DNA from: JAVBJN01 sp031546985
GTDB taxonomy: Bacteria; Bacteroidota; Bacteroidia; Chitinophagales; Chitinophagaceae
Direction of reading: 5' to 3'
Length of the DNA: 62,267 bases
Assembly: GCA_031546985.1 (NCBI GenBank)
Contig: JAVBJN010000027.1
Span: forward strand, 1 to 62,267
Below the pieces are notes generated by a model. The model was not told where the DNA came from. It ran no database searches and was given only the letters and a program-made list of their open reading frames with translations. This document shows, one piece after another, positions 32,682 to 41,917 of the stretch; position 1 is the first letter of the stretch; every line of letters begins with the position of its first letter. Position numbers and translations under genes: made by a program.

Positions 32682-33671
32682 TTGAACAAAATCGCCATCA
32701 GGTATATCCGCATTTCGCTGATTGTTAGTTTCGTGCTCACTTTTTCAAAATTTGTGGCATGGTACTATACGCATTCCTTGTCTATATTTTCAGACGCGCT
32801 GGAATCGATCATCAATGTGGTAGCCGGTGCTTTTGCTTTATACAGTGTAATACTGGCTGCCCGTCCCAAAGACAGCAACCACCCGTATGGTCATGGCAAG
32901 GTAGAATACCTGTCTATTGGTTTCGAAGGCAGCATGATCCTTATTGCCGGTATACTTATCTGGTATAAGGCGATAGAATTTTTCATAACTCCCGGTCATC
33001 TACAATCATTGGACAGTGGTGTAATCATTATTGCTTTTACCGCTGTGGTCAACGGTGTGCTGGGCAAAATGCTGGAGAAAAAAGGTAAAGCCCTGCGCTC
33101 GCTTACGATGGAGGGCAATGGCAAACACCTGATGACCGATGCCTGGAGCAGTGCGGCATTGGTGGTAGCGCTCATCATTATTTATTTTACCAACTGGTTT
33201 TGGCTAGATGCGGTTGTATCTATGATCATGGGTACACTTATCGTTTGGAATGGCTTTAAAATGGTGCGCCGGTCGGTATCTGGCCTTATGGATGAGACCG
33301 ACCAGGAAATGCTTACCAAAGTAGTAGACATTCTTTCAGATAATCGTAAAGCGCAGTGGATAGATGTGCACAACCTGCGCATCCAGAGCTACGGCAGCGA
33401 TTACCATATCGATTGTCATATGACCCTGCCTTACTATTACGATCTTAACCAGGTGCACGACGAAATAAAAGAGGTGGATCTGATCATCAACAGCAACCTG
33501 AATGCGCCGGTAGAATTCTTTATCCATACCGATCCCTGTATTCCCGAATGTTGCCATTACTGTAGCGTAGCTCATTGCCCGGTGCGGTCTACCGCTTTTC
33601 GGCAACTTATACCCTGGACGCCCGAAAATGTGCAAATGAACCAGAAACACGCCTTGCAGCAGCATCATTAG
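32682..33671 (+). CDS. Cation diffusion facilitator (CDF) transporter with Cys-rich C-terminus
   Basis: This 329-residue transporter exports divalent metals (Zn, Fe, Mn or Co) in exchange for protons. Six membrane helices precede a cytoplasmic domain. Motifs include HSLSIFSDALES in helix 2 (Asp38), a HPYGHGKVEY loop, and HxxxD in helix 5 (His149, Asp153). After the cytoplasmic domain comes a short Cys/His-rich tail (five Cys between about 286 and 302, DPCIPECCHYCSVAHCP), not found in classical FieF/YiiP, which could sense or buffer metal. The metal cannot be predicted. Confidence 0.92.
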   Translation: MNKIAIRYIRISLIVSFVLTFSKFVAWYYTHSLSIFSDALESIINVVAGAFALYSVILAARPKDSNHPYGHGKVEYLSIGFEGSMILIAGILIWYKAIEFFITPGHLQSLDSGVIIIAFTAVVNGVLGKMLEKKGKALRSLTMEGNGKHLMTDAWSSAALVVALIIIYFTNWFWLDAVVSMIMGTLIVWNGFKMVRRSVSGLMDETDQEMLTKVVDILSDNRKAQWIDVHNLRIQSYGSDYHIDCHMTLPYYYDLNQVHDEIKEVDLIINSNLNAPVEFFIHTDPCIPECCHYCSVAHCPVRSTAFRQLIPWTPENVQMNQKHALQQHH

Positions 33672-33729
33672 CGGATTGGCGACCTGCCAGGTCTAAGCGC
33701 GTTGGTATATTGGGAATTGTTTCCCTAAA

Positions 33730-34313
33730 TGTCATGCTGCCTGAGTATAGCGAAGAGCAGCATCTTTTCAGAAGAACAATGATCTTTCAATAGAGAGATG
33801 CTGCTTCCTCCTGCGTCGGTGCAGCATAACAATGTTAGGTGTGGTTCTTGTACATCCGGTTACGCTATTGTCTTTTGCCAACCCCAAATGTCATGCTGCC
33901 TGAGTATAGCGAAGAGCAGCATCTCTTCAGAAGGACAATGATCTTTCAATAGAGGGATGCTGCTTCCTCCTGCGTCGGTGCAGCATAACAATGTTATGCG
34001 TGGTTCTTGTACATCCGGTTACGCTATTGTCTTTTGCCAACCCCTAAATGTCATGCTGCCTGAGTATAGCGAAGAGCAGCATCTCTTCAGAAGAACAATG
34101 ATCTTTCATTAGAGAGATCCTGCTTCAGTCTCCTGCGTAGGTGCAGCATAACAATGTTAGGCGTGGTTCTTGTACATCCGGTTACGCTATTGTCTTTTGC
34201 CAACCCCAAATGTCATGCTGCCTGAGTATAGCGAAGAGCAGCATCTTTTCAGAAGAACAATGATCTTTCAATAGAGAGATGCTGCTTCCTCCTGCGTCGG
34301 TGCAGCATGACAG
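33730..34313. repeat. R2 tandem array, four copies of a palindromic element
   Basis: Four copies start with TGTCATGCTGCC at 33730, 33889, 34049 and 34211, with periods 159, 160 and 162 bp. Each core of about 103-105 bp begins TGTCATGCTGC and ends GCAGCATaACA or GCAGCATGACA, giving 11-bp inverted ends, and has an inner stem AGCAGCATCTCT/AGAGATGCTGCT. Differences between copies mostly keep pairing by G-T wobble. Spacers of about 55 bp (starting GTTCTTGTACATCCGG) are also conserved. It lies between convergent genes; partial copies occur at 53219 and 60996. No gene is inside. Confidence 0.9.
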
Positions 34314-34361
34314 ATAAAAAATTTAGCCAGATTAATCTGCGGGAAAGAATATAGACTTACC

Positions 34362-35192
34362 TCATACATCATACATCATCTCCATCTCTATCTGGCTGGT
34401 AAAGCAGTGCAGGCCGCTGGCTTCGAGAAAAGGCATTGCGGTTACACAACGTTCGTCTACATTAATAGCTTTCATCTGGGGCAGTTGTAATGCCGAAAAA
34501 GCATGGTGCAGCAAGCTGCTGCCAATATGCATTCTGCGGTATTCCGGCAAGGTATACATCTGCCGGATATTGCCCGATTTGCTGCATACAATATAGCCCA
34601 CCGGCATATCTTTACTATGGGCCAGCCACATATGGTGCAGTTCCGGTGTGCGCTCTATGGCCTTGCGTTTGTTTTGCCAGCTGAAAATCCATTCCGGTTC
34701 CGAAAAATATTGTTCCAGCGCCGGTAGCGCCACCTGCTGTATCCTTATCTCATGGTTTAGTTGTATATCGTTTGGCACGCCGCTGAAACAGTATAGTTTT
34801 CTCAACGCCTTAAAGCCAATCTGCTCATATACATAAATAGCCCTGCTGTTGGGTTCCAGTACTTCCAGGGTATGCCTGGTAAGTCCTTTTTGCTGTAGTT
34901 CGGGCAGCATGTACTCATACAACTGCCGGGTTATGTTTTGCCCGCGAAAGCCTGGCACTACGCCGGTTCCGGCATTGTACACCGTATCGCCCTCGCTGCC
35001 ATGCAGTATAAAACCTTTGAGTTCGCCTTCGTTAAAATAGCCGTAGCTCAGCGATAGGTCTATATTCTCCAGCTGCATTTTTTGCCGCAGTGCTTCGGTA
35101 GTTAGTTGCATAGGCAACAGGTAGTCGGAAAAAGCCTGGTTAAAAACTGTGGTCAGGTATTCTGGGGTAAGGGTATGGAGTGTCTGAATCAT
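34362..35192 (-). CDS. Double GNAT-fold N-acetyltransferase
   Basis: This 276-residue protein starts at the ATG at 35192 (MIQTLHTLTPEY); a longer frame upstream lacks similarity. It has two GNAT acetyltransferase domains. The first (about 1-135) has the acetyl-CoA motif GVVPGFRGQNITRQLYEYML; the second (about 150-270) has MYTLPEYRRMHIGSSLLHHAF. The acceptor, small molecule or protein, is not predictable. It is convergent with the CDF gene across the R2 repeats. Confidence 0.87.
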   Translation of the reverse strand: MIQTLHTLTPEYLTTVFNQAFSDYLLPMQLTTEALRQKMQLENIDLSLSYGYFNEGELKGFILHGSEGDTVYNAGTGVVPGFRGQNITRQLYEYMLPELQQKGLTRHTLEVLEPNSRAIYVYEQIGFKALRKLYCFSGVPNDIQLNHEIRIQQVALPALEQYFSEPEWIFSWQNKRKAIERTPELHHMWLAHSKDMPVGYIVCSKSGNIRQMYTLPEYRRMHIGSSLLHHAFSALQLPQMKAINVDERCVTAMPFLEASGLHCFTSQIEMEMMYDV

Positions 35193-35309
35193 CCGGATAT
35201 AGGTTAGGTTCTTAAAATTACGCCAATCCTTTCGCATCAGAATACCATTCCTGTAATAAAAAACCGGTCAACCATTTGTTGGATAGTTTTTTGTAAATTC
35301 CAGTAACCT

Positions 35310-36578
35310 ATGAACGAGCAATTATTACAATTTATCTGGAAACACCGGTTGTACCAATCCAACGGTGTGCTGCACACATTGCAAGGCGAACGGATAAAGA
35401 TCGAAAGACCGGGAAAAGTAAATACCGATGCCGGACCAGATTTTACCGAAGCCCATGTGCGCTTTGATGATGCCCTGCTGGTGGGCAATGTAGAACTCCA
35501 TGTTAAAACCTCAGACTGGTCGCGCCACGGTCACCAGAACGACCGGCGGTACGACAATATTATTCTGCATGTCGTTTATGAGCACGACAAAGCAGCTGCC
35601 GACAACCGGCATCCCATTCTGGAGCTGAAACAACTGCTACCCGATAAGGTTACACAGCGGTACGATCAGATTATGTTGAACAATAACCAGGTGCCTTGCT
35701 CTACTTTACTCTCCGGCGTAGACAGCTTTATTGTAGATGCCTGGAAACAACGGCTGGTGATGGAAAGATTACAGCGTAAATCGGCCTGGATCGAAGAGCT
35801 GCTGCGCTTTACCCGCAACGACTGGCAAGAGACTTTTTACATTGTGCTTTGTCACTACTGGGGTATGAAAGTAAATGCCGTACCCTTCGAAATGCTGGCC
35901 CGCTCTCTGCCGCAAAACATACTGGGCAAGCACAAGCACAGCCTTATCGAAATTGAAGCGCTTCTGATGGGGCAGGCAGGCTTGCTGAACGAAATTTTTA
36001 CCGAAGCATACCCGTTGCAGTTGCAGGAGCATTTCAGGCATTTTAAGAAGAAATACAACCTGAATCCGCTGGAGCCACATGTGTGGAAATACCTGCGCAT
36101 GCGGCCCAATAATTTCCCTGCGGTGCGCATTGCTTTACTGGCTGCACTGGTGCAGAAAGCGTCTTCTATGCTCTCTGCTGTGGCCGATGCTACAGACCTC
36201 GAAGAAGTAATTGATTGGTTTGATGTAACAGCTTCGGAATACTGGAACGGGCATTACCGGTTTGAAGCACTTGCTGCCAAAGCCTCACCCAAGAGACTGG
36301 GCGAAGAGGCGGTAAAAGTGCTGCTCATCAATGCGGTTATTCCCACTTTGTTTGTATATGCCCGCAACACCGGCAGGGATGCTTTGGGTTATAAAGCACT
36401 GGAATGGCTGGAAGAGATTGAGGCAGAAGACAATGCGATTGTGCGCTGCTGGGAAGACCTGGGACTGCAAAACCAGAACGCCTGCGATTCGCAGGCGCTC
36501 ATTCAGCTAAAGCAGGAATATTGTGATGTTAAAAAATGCCTGAGTTGTGCCATCGGGCATCATTTGCTCAAGTATTAA
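35310..36578 (+). CDS. DUF2851 family protein
   Basis: This 422-residue cytoplasmic protein matches the DUF2851 family, widespread in Bacteroidetes. Features seen are the N-terminal ERIKIERPGKVNTDAGPDFTEA, HVRFDD and VELHVKTSDWSRHGHQNDRRYDNIILHVVYEHD (His/Asp-rich block, about 45-90), and a C-terminal cysteine cluster (CDVKKCLSCAIGHHLL). The D-G-P-D-F and HVKTSDW blocks resemble nuclease-like cores, but no enzyme activity is established for the family. The length is normal. Confidence 0.88.
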   Translation: MNEQLLQFIWKHRLYQSNGVLHTLQGERIKIERPGKVNTDAGPDFTEAHVRFDDALLVGNVELHVKTSDWSRHGHQNDRRYDNIILHVVYEHDKAAADNRHPILELKQLLPDKVTQRYDQIMLNNNQVPCSTLLSGVDSFIVDAWKQRLVMERLQRKSAWIEELLRFTRNDWQETFYIVLCHYWGMKVNAVPFEMLARSLPQNILGKHKHSLIEIEALLMGQAGLLNEIFTEAYPLQLQEHFRHFKKKYNLNPLEPHVWKYLRMRPNNFPAVRIALLAALVQKASSMLSAVADATDLEEVIDWFDVTASEYWNGHYRFEALAAKASPKRLGEEAVKVLLINAVIPTLFVYARNTGRDALGYKALEWLEEIEAEDNAIVRCWEDLGLQNQNACDSQALIQLKQEYCDVKKCLSCAIGHHLLKY

Positions 36579-36584
36579 TCCATA

Positions 36585-36989
36585 TTACCAGTTAAATACT
36601 ACAGTTTTGGTGCACTCCGGGTGCAGACTCAAAAATACGGGGCAGGTTAAAGCGGCTTGCTCCAGTATTTTCTTCTGCTTGTCGTCGTAGCTTACGCCTT
36701 TGGGAAAGTGAAAAGTGGCTTTAATCTCACCAATGCGGCGTGGGTTGGCTACCATAATCTTCTCAATATCAATTTGGGTGCCGTCCAGCGTTATGTCGTG
36801 GGTGCGTGCGGCCATGCCCATGATGGTGAGCATGCAGCTGCCCAGCGCGGTAGCTACCAGGTCGGTAGGGGAAAAACGCTCGCCATTGCCATTATTGTCC
36901 TTTGGTGCATCGGTTTCGATGATGCTCGAAGAGGCAATATGTGTAGCTTCGGTGCGGAGGTCTCCTTTATAAACAATTGAAGATGTCAT
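36585..36989 (-). CDS. OsmC/Ohr-family peroxide-related protein
   Basis: This 134-residue protein has the OsmC fold with two conserved cysteines, Cys52 in ALGSCMLTIMGM and Cys116 in LTCPVFLSL, that reduce organic or inorganic peroxides. A third cysteine (Cys126) is close to the C-terminus. It is a small cytoplasmic defence protein. The gene is convergent with the DUF2851 gene (6-bp gap) and divergent from the next gene, sharing a 57-bp AT-rich promoter region with it. Confidence 0.9.
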   Translation of the reverse strand: MTSSIVYKGDLRTEATHIASSSIIETDAPKDNNGNGERFSPTDLVATALGSCMLTIMGMAARTHDITLDGTQIDIEKIMVANPRRIGEIKATFHFPKGVSYDDKQKKILEQAALTCPVFLSLHPECTKTVVFNW

Positions 36990-37046
36990 TTTTTATTAAT
37001 TTATAGCGATGTAATGAATTATCGTGTAAATTTACTTTAGAACTAA

Positions 37047-37868
37047 ATGTCTGCCAATACAGTGAAGAAATATTTGGGGATCACAGGTTTGTTGTTGTTG
37101 GGTTTTAGCACAGCTATTGCTCAAAACACCAATATCCGCTATTCCAGCGACAGTACGGTCCGTGCCAAAAACATGATACCCCAAAAAGCGCCGGTTAAAA
37201 AGGTAAAACCTATTTCTGACGAGTTTAATGCAAGTTACCGTTTATATACTACAGGGTGGGGCGCTTCGCTTTACCGGGGCTTTAATATTAACCAAAAAAA
37301 GAGCAGCTTCGTTTCAATAGAGCTGGGCGAGATTAAGCACCGCAAGCAGGTAAAACTGTCTACCAACTTGCAATCGGTAGGTGGCGAAAAAAGTATGCCT
37401 TTTGTATTTGGCAAACGGAACAATTTTTATCCCTTACGGATCAATTACGGGCAAAAAATACAGTTGGGCAATAAAGCAGCCAAGGCTGGCGTATCCATAC
37501 ACTGGGCTTACCAGGGCGGTTTAAGCCTCGGTTTTCAGAAACCTTATTACCTGCAGGTGATTACCAACAACGGGGTAGAAGATATTACCTACAACGAAGC
37601 CAATAAGAGCATGTTTACCGACTCAGCGGCCATTATTGGCGGTAGCGGTTTTATGAAGGGACTTAACGAAACCAAAGTAATACCGGGCCTTAGTGCCAAT
37701 ACCAGTTTTATCTTCGATTTCAGCAATACGCGCAAGCTCAACCTGGCGCTTGTAATTGGCGCATATGGCGATGCGTATATCAAGAAAATACCCATTATGG
37801 TGAACCAGAAAGACCAGTTTGCCTATTTTGGCCTGTATGCCGGGCTCATCGTAGGGGCAAAGTGGTAG
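37047..37868 (+). CDS. Exported outer membrane beta-barrel-like protein upstream of lipA
   Basis: This 273-residue protein has a signal peptide of about 25 residues (ending AIAQ), an Ala/Pro/Lys-rich stretch (about 45-55) and then amphipathic strands (SYRLYTTGWGASLYRGF, FAYFGLYAGLIVGAKW) ending in aromatic Trp, as outer membrane barrels do. No named family was recognised. lipA begins 41 bp downstream on the same strand, and the two are probably co-transcribed. Confidence 0.82.
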   Translation: MSANTVKKYLGITGLLLLGFSTAIAQNTNIRYSSDSTVRAKNMIPQKAPVKKVKPISDEFNASYRLYTTGWGASLYRGFNINQKKSSFVSIELGEIKHRKQVKLSTNLQSVGGEKSMPFVFGKRNNFYPLRINYGQKIQLGNKAAKAGVSIHWAYQGGLSLGFQKPYYLQVITNNGVEDITYNEANKSMFTDSAAIIGGSGFMKGLNETKVIPGLSANTSFIFDFSNTRKLNLALVIGAYGDAYIKKIPIMVNQKDQFAYFGLYAGLIVGAKW

Positions 37869-37909
37869 AAAACACCTAAACAATGTATATTTGCATAATT
37901 TCTCTGATT

Positions 37910-38839
37910 ATGCGTGAATTACCGGTAGTTTCCAATATATCTCAAGAAGAGTCAAAGATTAAAAAACCAAGTTGGTTGCGGGTAAAACTGCCCACCGGCG
38001 AAGGTTATAAGCACGTTCGTGGCCTGGTAGATACCCATAAACTGCATACCATTTGCGAAAGCGGCAACTGCCCCAATATGGGTGAGTGCTGGGGTGCTGG
38101 TACCGCCACTTTTATGATCCTGGGCAATATCTGCACCCGTTCCTGCGGCTTTTGCGCCGTAGCCACCGGTCGTCCGCAGCCATTGGATTGGGATGAACCG
38201 CAACGTGTGGCCGAAGCCATTTTCCTGATGAAGGTTAAACACGCGGTAATTACCTCGGTAGACCGCGATGAACTGAAAGATGGTGGTTCTATGGTTTGGG
38301 CCAATACGATTAAGGCTGTAAGAACATTATCGCCCGATACAACCCTCGAAACCCTGATTCCCGATTTTAAAGGCCAGTGGGAAAACCTGCAACGCATTAT
38401 CGATGTAGCGCCCGAAGTAGTGTCGCACAACATCGAAACCGTAGAGCGCCTTACCCGCCAGGTACGTATGCAGGCCAAATACCACCGCAGCATGGAAGTG
38501 ATACGCCGGTTAAAAGAAGGCGGAATGCGTACCAAGAGCGGTATTATGCTGGGCCTGGGCGAAGAAAAGGATGAAGTACTGCAAACCATGCAGGACCTGG
38601 CCGATAACGGTTGTGATGTAATTACCATCGGGCAGTATCTGCAACCTACCAAGAAGCACTTGCCGGTGCAGCGTTTTGTACACCCCGATGAGTTTGCCTT
38701 CTACCGCGAAAAAGGATATGAAATGGGCCTCGACCACGTAGAAAGCGGGCCGTTGGTTCGTTCTTCTTACCACTCCGAAAAACATTTGTTCAGCGGTAAA
38801 GAAACCTTTCTGGCAGAAAAAGAAATGATGTCGGCCTAA
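37910..38839 (+). CDS. lipA: Lipoyl synthase
   Basis: This 309-residue radical SAM enzyme inserts two sulfur atoms into octanoyl groups to make lipoyl cofactors for the 2-oxoacid dehydrogenases. Both cluster motifs are complete: the auxiliary cluster cysteines Cys49, Cys54 and Cys60 (CESGNCPNMGEC) and the radical SAM cysteines Cys75, Cys79 and Cys82 (CTRSCGFC). The conserved end with RSSYHS is present. The ATG at 37910 is used; nine codons upstream are open but not conserved. No lipB is adjacent. Confidence 0.97.
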   Translation: MRELPVVSNISQEESKIKKPSWLRVKLPTGEGYKHVRGLVDTHKLHTICESGNCPNMGECWGAGTATFMILGNICTRSCGFCAVATGRPQPLDWDEPQRVAEAIFLMKVKHAVITSVDRDELKDGGSMVWANTIKAVRTLSPDTTLETLIPDFKGQWENLQRIIDVAPEVVSHNIETVERLTRQVRMQAKYHRSMEVIRRLKEGGMRTKSGIMLGLGEEKDEVLQTMQDLADNGCDVITIGQYLQPTKKHLPVQRFVHPDEFAFYREKGYEMGLDHVESGPLVRSSYHSEKHLFSGKETFLAEKEMMSA

Positions 38840-38861
38840 AAGCCCGTCGTAAATTATAATG

Positions 38862-38893
38862 AAAAGCAGGATAGCAATATCCTGCTTTTTTTA
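38862..38893 (+). terminator. Terminator of lipA
   Basis: A 12-bp perfect stem (AAAAGCAGGATA against TATCCTGCTTTT) with a 4-nt GCAA loop, followed by a T-tract, 22 nt after the stop. Confidence 0.9.
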
Positions 38894-39001
38894 TGCCATA
38901 ATAAAATCGTAATCTGAAAAGGTGGTGTACCGGGAGTCCTATGTTGTTTTAGACAATATGGGTGCTGATTTCTTGAATCTACTGGAGGTTGTATTGATGT
39001 G

Positions 39002-39583
39002 TTAATCCTCGATGGTGCTGAAGTCTGTTTCTTCGGGTTTCGTTACGGTTACACCCAACGCCATAGGAATAAGCCGCAACCCCTGGAAAACAGCAATAAT
39101 CATTACCTGTAGCGGTACACCAGGCACATCGGTCAGCCACAGACCAGCCCTTTGAAAAAGCAATGTGCTGATGGCACTTGCCACCGCAATACCCCATACC
39201 AGCGGCCAGAAATAATCCAATGCATAGATCTTCCAAAGCAGCAGGCTTATCACCATGCTGCTCACCAGCACATTTACCATCATATACGCCGGGTAAGATT
39301 GCACCAGCTGCATGAGCCAGGAGCCCAAAAAGTAATAAGACAGGGCATAAAGGCCCAGCAAGCCTACCATTAACAATATCCATTTTGCAAACGGTTGGTG
39401 TTTAAGACCAAAATGAATGGCCGTACTTACAATTAGCGTGAGGCCAATGCTGGCGGCTACTGTTGAGTCTGGCATTTCAAAGGTGCTACCCAGTGCGCCC
39501 AGGGCAATCCATACTGCGGCAAGCAATACATAGATCAGCAGTATACGCACAAATGCAGCGGCATTAAAACGGATTGAATTCAT
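39002..39583 (-). CDS. Polytopic membrane protein, paralogue of its upstream neighbour
   Basis: This 193-residue protein has about six membrane segments. No family was recognised. It shares with the protein at 39643-40218 the block SAIHF, a following FxxW-LL segment, a LG-xx-S-Y-VN pattern and a central WP motif, so the two are divergent duplicates. It is the last of three genes transcribed in the same direction. The ATG at 39583 is preferred to one three codons earlier. Confidence 0.7.
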   Translation of the reverse strand: MNSIRFNAAAFVRILLIYVLLAAVWIALGALGSTFEMPDSTVAASIGLTLIVSTAIHFGLKHQPFAKWILLMVGLLGLYALSYYFLGSWLMQLVQSYPAYMMVNVLVSSMVISLLLWKIYALDYFWPLVWGIAVASAISTLLFQRAGLWLTDVPGVPLQVMIIAVFQGLRLIPMALGVTVTKPEETDFSTIED

Positions 39584-39642
39584 AATAAGCAAATGGTATG
39601 CGAAATATACGGCAAATTGGTTTTACCGTATTGCACGCAGGG

Positions 39643-40218
39643 TTAAGTTGTAGTGGCTGGTGTAAGTGTACCTTCCGTTTTGAGGTTTAACGCCAACGGA
39701 ACAATAAGCAGGGTATGAAACACCAGGTACATGGTTATACTGGGATGGATATCGAACCGGAAAAACAATGCGTCTTCAATGGCTCGCGAAACGGCATAAC
39801 TGCCCAGCATTGCAACCGCCACTGCGGGCCACATAAGCCGGTAATGCCACAGGCCATAAAAATACCGCACCAGCCAGGGGAGTGCCCAGCCCACAAATAC
39901 TGCATTAACTATGGCATACAGCCAAAAACTATCAGATAATGTACCCAACAGCAGGCCAAGTATGAAGCTCGAAACGAGGAACAATACGATAACGCCTAAA
40001 GACAGCAACAGCCAGCGGCCAAAAGATTTGTTGCGGGCCGCAAAATGAATGGCTGAGCTGAATATAGCAAGATAACCCAGCCCGGAAACAAGCCCTTTAT
40101 CGCGGTCGGTAAAGAAATTGGTTTTGATGCACAGGTATGTCCATATGCCATTAAGAACAATCAGTAGCACCATGCCCCTGATCAGCGCTTTTGTATTCAA
40201 AGCGGGCAATGGTTGCAT
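39643..40218 (-). CDS. Polytopic membrane protein, paralogue of its downstream neighbour
   Basis: This 191-residue protein has about six hydrophobic helices and shares SAIHFAARNKSFGRWLLL and the later WP motif with the neighbour at 39002-39583. The upstream lipoprotein gene ends 4 bp before this start, so translation is probably coupled. No function is suggested by the sequence; it could be an envelope sensor or stability factor. Confidence 0.72.
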   Translation of the reverse strand: MQPLPALNTKALIRGMVLLIVLNGIWTYLCIKTNFFTDRDKGLVSGLGYLAIFSSAIHFAARNKSFGRWLLLSLGVIVLFLVSSFILGLLLGTLSDSFWLYAIVNAVFVGWALPWLVRYFYGLWHYRLMWPAVAVAMLGSYAVSRAIEDALFFRFDIHPSITMYLVFHTLLIVPLALNLKTEGTLTPATTT

Positions 40219-40222
40219 AGCG

Positions 40223-41125
40223 CTAATACCAGTTGTTTTGCTTTACAGAGTAGGTTTTGTGCAGTCCGTCGCCATCGGGACCAATGCCATACAATACATA
40301 CTGGTAGGGCTTCTTGGTCGATTTTTTTTGTGTAGGAACAAACCTGCCATTGTGGTAAGTATAGGCATGCAGCGTAAGGTCAAAACCCGATGTGGCATAC
40401 TTCTTTAGTTTACGGGTATGGCTTTTTTCAATCACCAGCAGGTCGGGGTTGTTATCGTTGTTAAAGTCCGAAATGAAATAGCCATCGTAGGGAATGCGGT
40501 AGTTCTCAATAAACGTAGGGTGTTTGGTCTGCATGTCATATACCATCGTCATCACACAGCCACAACCCATACCATTACAGTTATAGCTCATATTGGCATA
40601 CAAAAAGCGTTTGCCGCATACTTCAATCACCCGCGCATTATTTAGTGAGTTTTTCTGGTTAAAACCGTAGTCCTCGCAATGTTCTTTATTGTAGCAGGTT
40701 ACTTTATAATCGGCAAAGTTAATGGTATGTTGCCCGTCTTGCAGCAGGGCGGTTTGGCCCGATGGATTGCGGGTAGAATCGCAATGTTGCTGCTGTAGGG
40801 TAAAGAGGTAGTTGCCATCGGAGTAAGAATAATACTGGCAGGAGTCTACCCAGCATTCCTGCAGTTCGGTAAGCACTTTTACTTTTTCCTGCCGGGTAAT
40901 GGTGCGCAGCAGGGTATCGAGGGCCACCTTATGCTCCAGCTGGGCGGTGAGTATAGAATCGGTTCTGAAGGTTTCGCGGTCGGTTTCCGACAAAGCAGCA
41001 GCTACCGGTTTGTAGCCATTGCTGTCTTTGGCAGGCGTGGTGGCAGTTGTTGCTTTCTCGGTATGCTGCTGGCAGGCAGACAATATGGTAAACAACAGTA
41101 TGGTGATCCAATTGTATTTTTTCAT
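40223..41125 (-). CDS. Cys-rich lipoprotein with EF-hand-like loop
   Basis: This 300-residue protein has a lipoprotein signal peptide (lipid Cys18 expected, in ILSACQQ). The mature part holds about ten cysteines, including CNGMGCGC, suggesting disulfides or metal binding. Near residue 215 is DFNNDNNPDLLVI, a FG-GAP or calcium-binding-like loop. No known family was recognised. It is the first gene of a three-gene minus-strand operon with the two membrane proteins. Confidence 0.78.
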   Translation of the reverse strand: MKKYNWITILLFTILSACQQHTEKATTATTPAKDSNGYKPVAAALSETDRETFRTDSILTAQLEHKVALDTLLRTITRQEKVKVLTELQECWVDSCQYYSYSDGNYLFTLQQQHCDSTRNPSGQTALLQDGQHTINFADYKVTCYNKEHCEDYGFNQKNSLNNARVIEVCGKRFLYANMSYNCNGMGCGCVMTMVYDMQTKHPTFIENYRIPYDGYFISDFNNDNNPDLLVIEKSHTRKLKKYATSGFDLTLHAYTYHNGRFVPTQKKSTKKPYQYVLYGIGPDGDGLHKTYSVKQNNWY

Positions 41126-41207
41126 TTCTGGTGGAACCCCTGGGGGCGGTAAACAACAAATTTAAACGAAAAGCCCCGTATTTATGATACAGTAAGCATG
41201 GTATATG

Positions 41208-41819
41208 CTATGGCAACGGCGTGCTTCTGAAGTAAGCCTTCATGTTCATACGGTGCTTTTCAGAAAGACTGTCTTTTTGCCGGTAAAAGTTGGTTCCCTT
41301 AAAGGTAACATAACCATATAATACCGTTTTCGAATAGTTTTTGGGCAATTCCGACAAAACAACCTGTGCATCGGTAGTGGGTATGTTTAAGATGAATTTC
41401 TCGGGCTCTGCTGCCTCCAGCTTGTAGGCAGGTGTATTGGCCGAGCATAGTTTGTTAAAAACCTGCACCTCATAATTGTGCACCCGTATTTCAAAACCGC
41501 CCAGCAGGCCGGTAAGCCAGCCATAGCCACCGGTAATAACCAGGGTATCTTCTTTCCACTCATAATATGACCGGAAGGTTTGGGAAACAGTAGAATCGTA
41601 GGTCGAATATTCGAGGCTGTCGTTGGTAAACCACTCGGTGAAGTAGCGGTTTTCGTAAAAATGGGCGGTAGTTTCCTGCCGTGAGGGGTGCGGAAAAACC
41701 AGGTGTTCCAGTACTTTGGTACGGATAGATTGGTCCAGGCGCAAAGGTTGGTCGGCTGTAGTGGTATGGCCACAGGAAAGCAGGCCCGCCGATAAGGCAA
41801 GCAGCAAAATAGGTTTCAT
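41208..41819 (-). CDS. Lipoprotein of unknown function
   Basis: This 203-residue protein starts at the ATG at 41819 (MKPILLLALSAGLLSCGH), giving a lipobox with Cys16. A long upstream open extension to 41960 does not encode a signal peptide and overlaps the neighbouring gene's end. The mature part has strand-rich segments (TSWRQQ is not in frame here; the frame reads VITGGYGWLTGLLGGFEIRV). No domain was recognised. Confidence 0.75.
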   Translation of the reverse strand: MKPILLLALSAGLLSCGHTTTADQPLRLDQSIRTKVLEHLVFPHPSRQETTAHFYENRYFTEWFTNDSLEYSTYDSTVSQTFRSYYEWKEDTLVITGGYGWLTGLLGGFEIRVHNYEVQVFNKLCSANTPAYKLEAAEPEKFILNIPTTDAQVVLSELPKNYSKTVLYGYVTFKGTNFYRQKDSLSEKHRMNMKAYFRSTPLP

Positions 41820-41917
41820 GGATAGGTATGGTTCAGCATCTTTTGATCCTGAATCTGCAAAATAATACGAGTAGGTATATTTTTTACATGTTTGTATCCA
41901 CCTGTAGGGAGAAAGGC

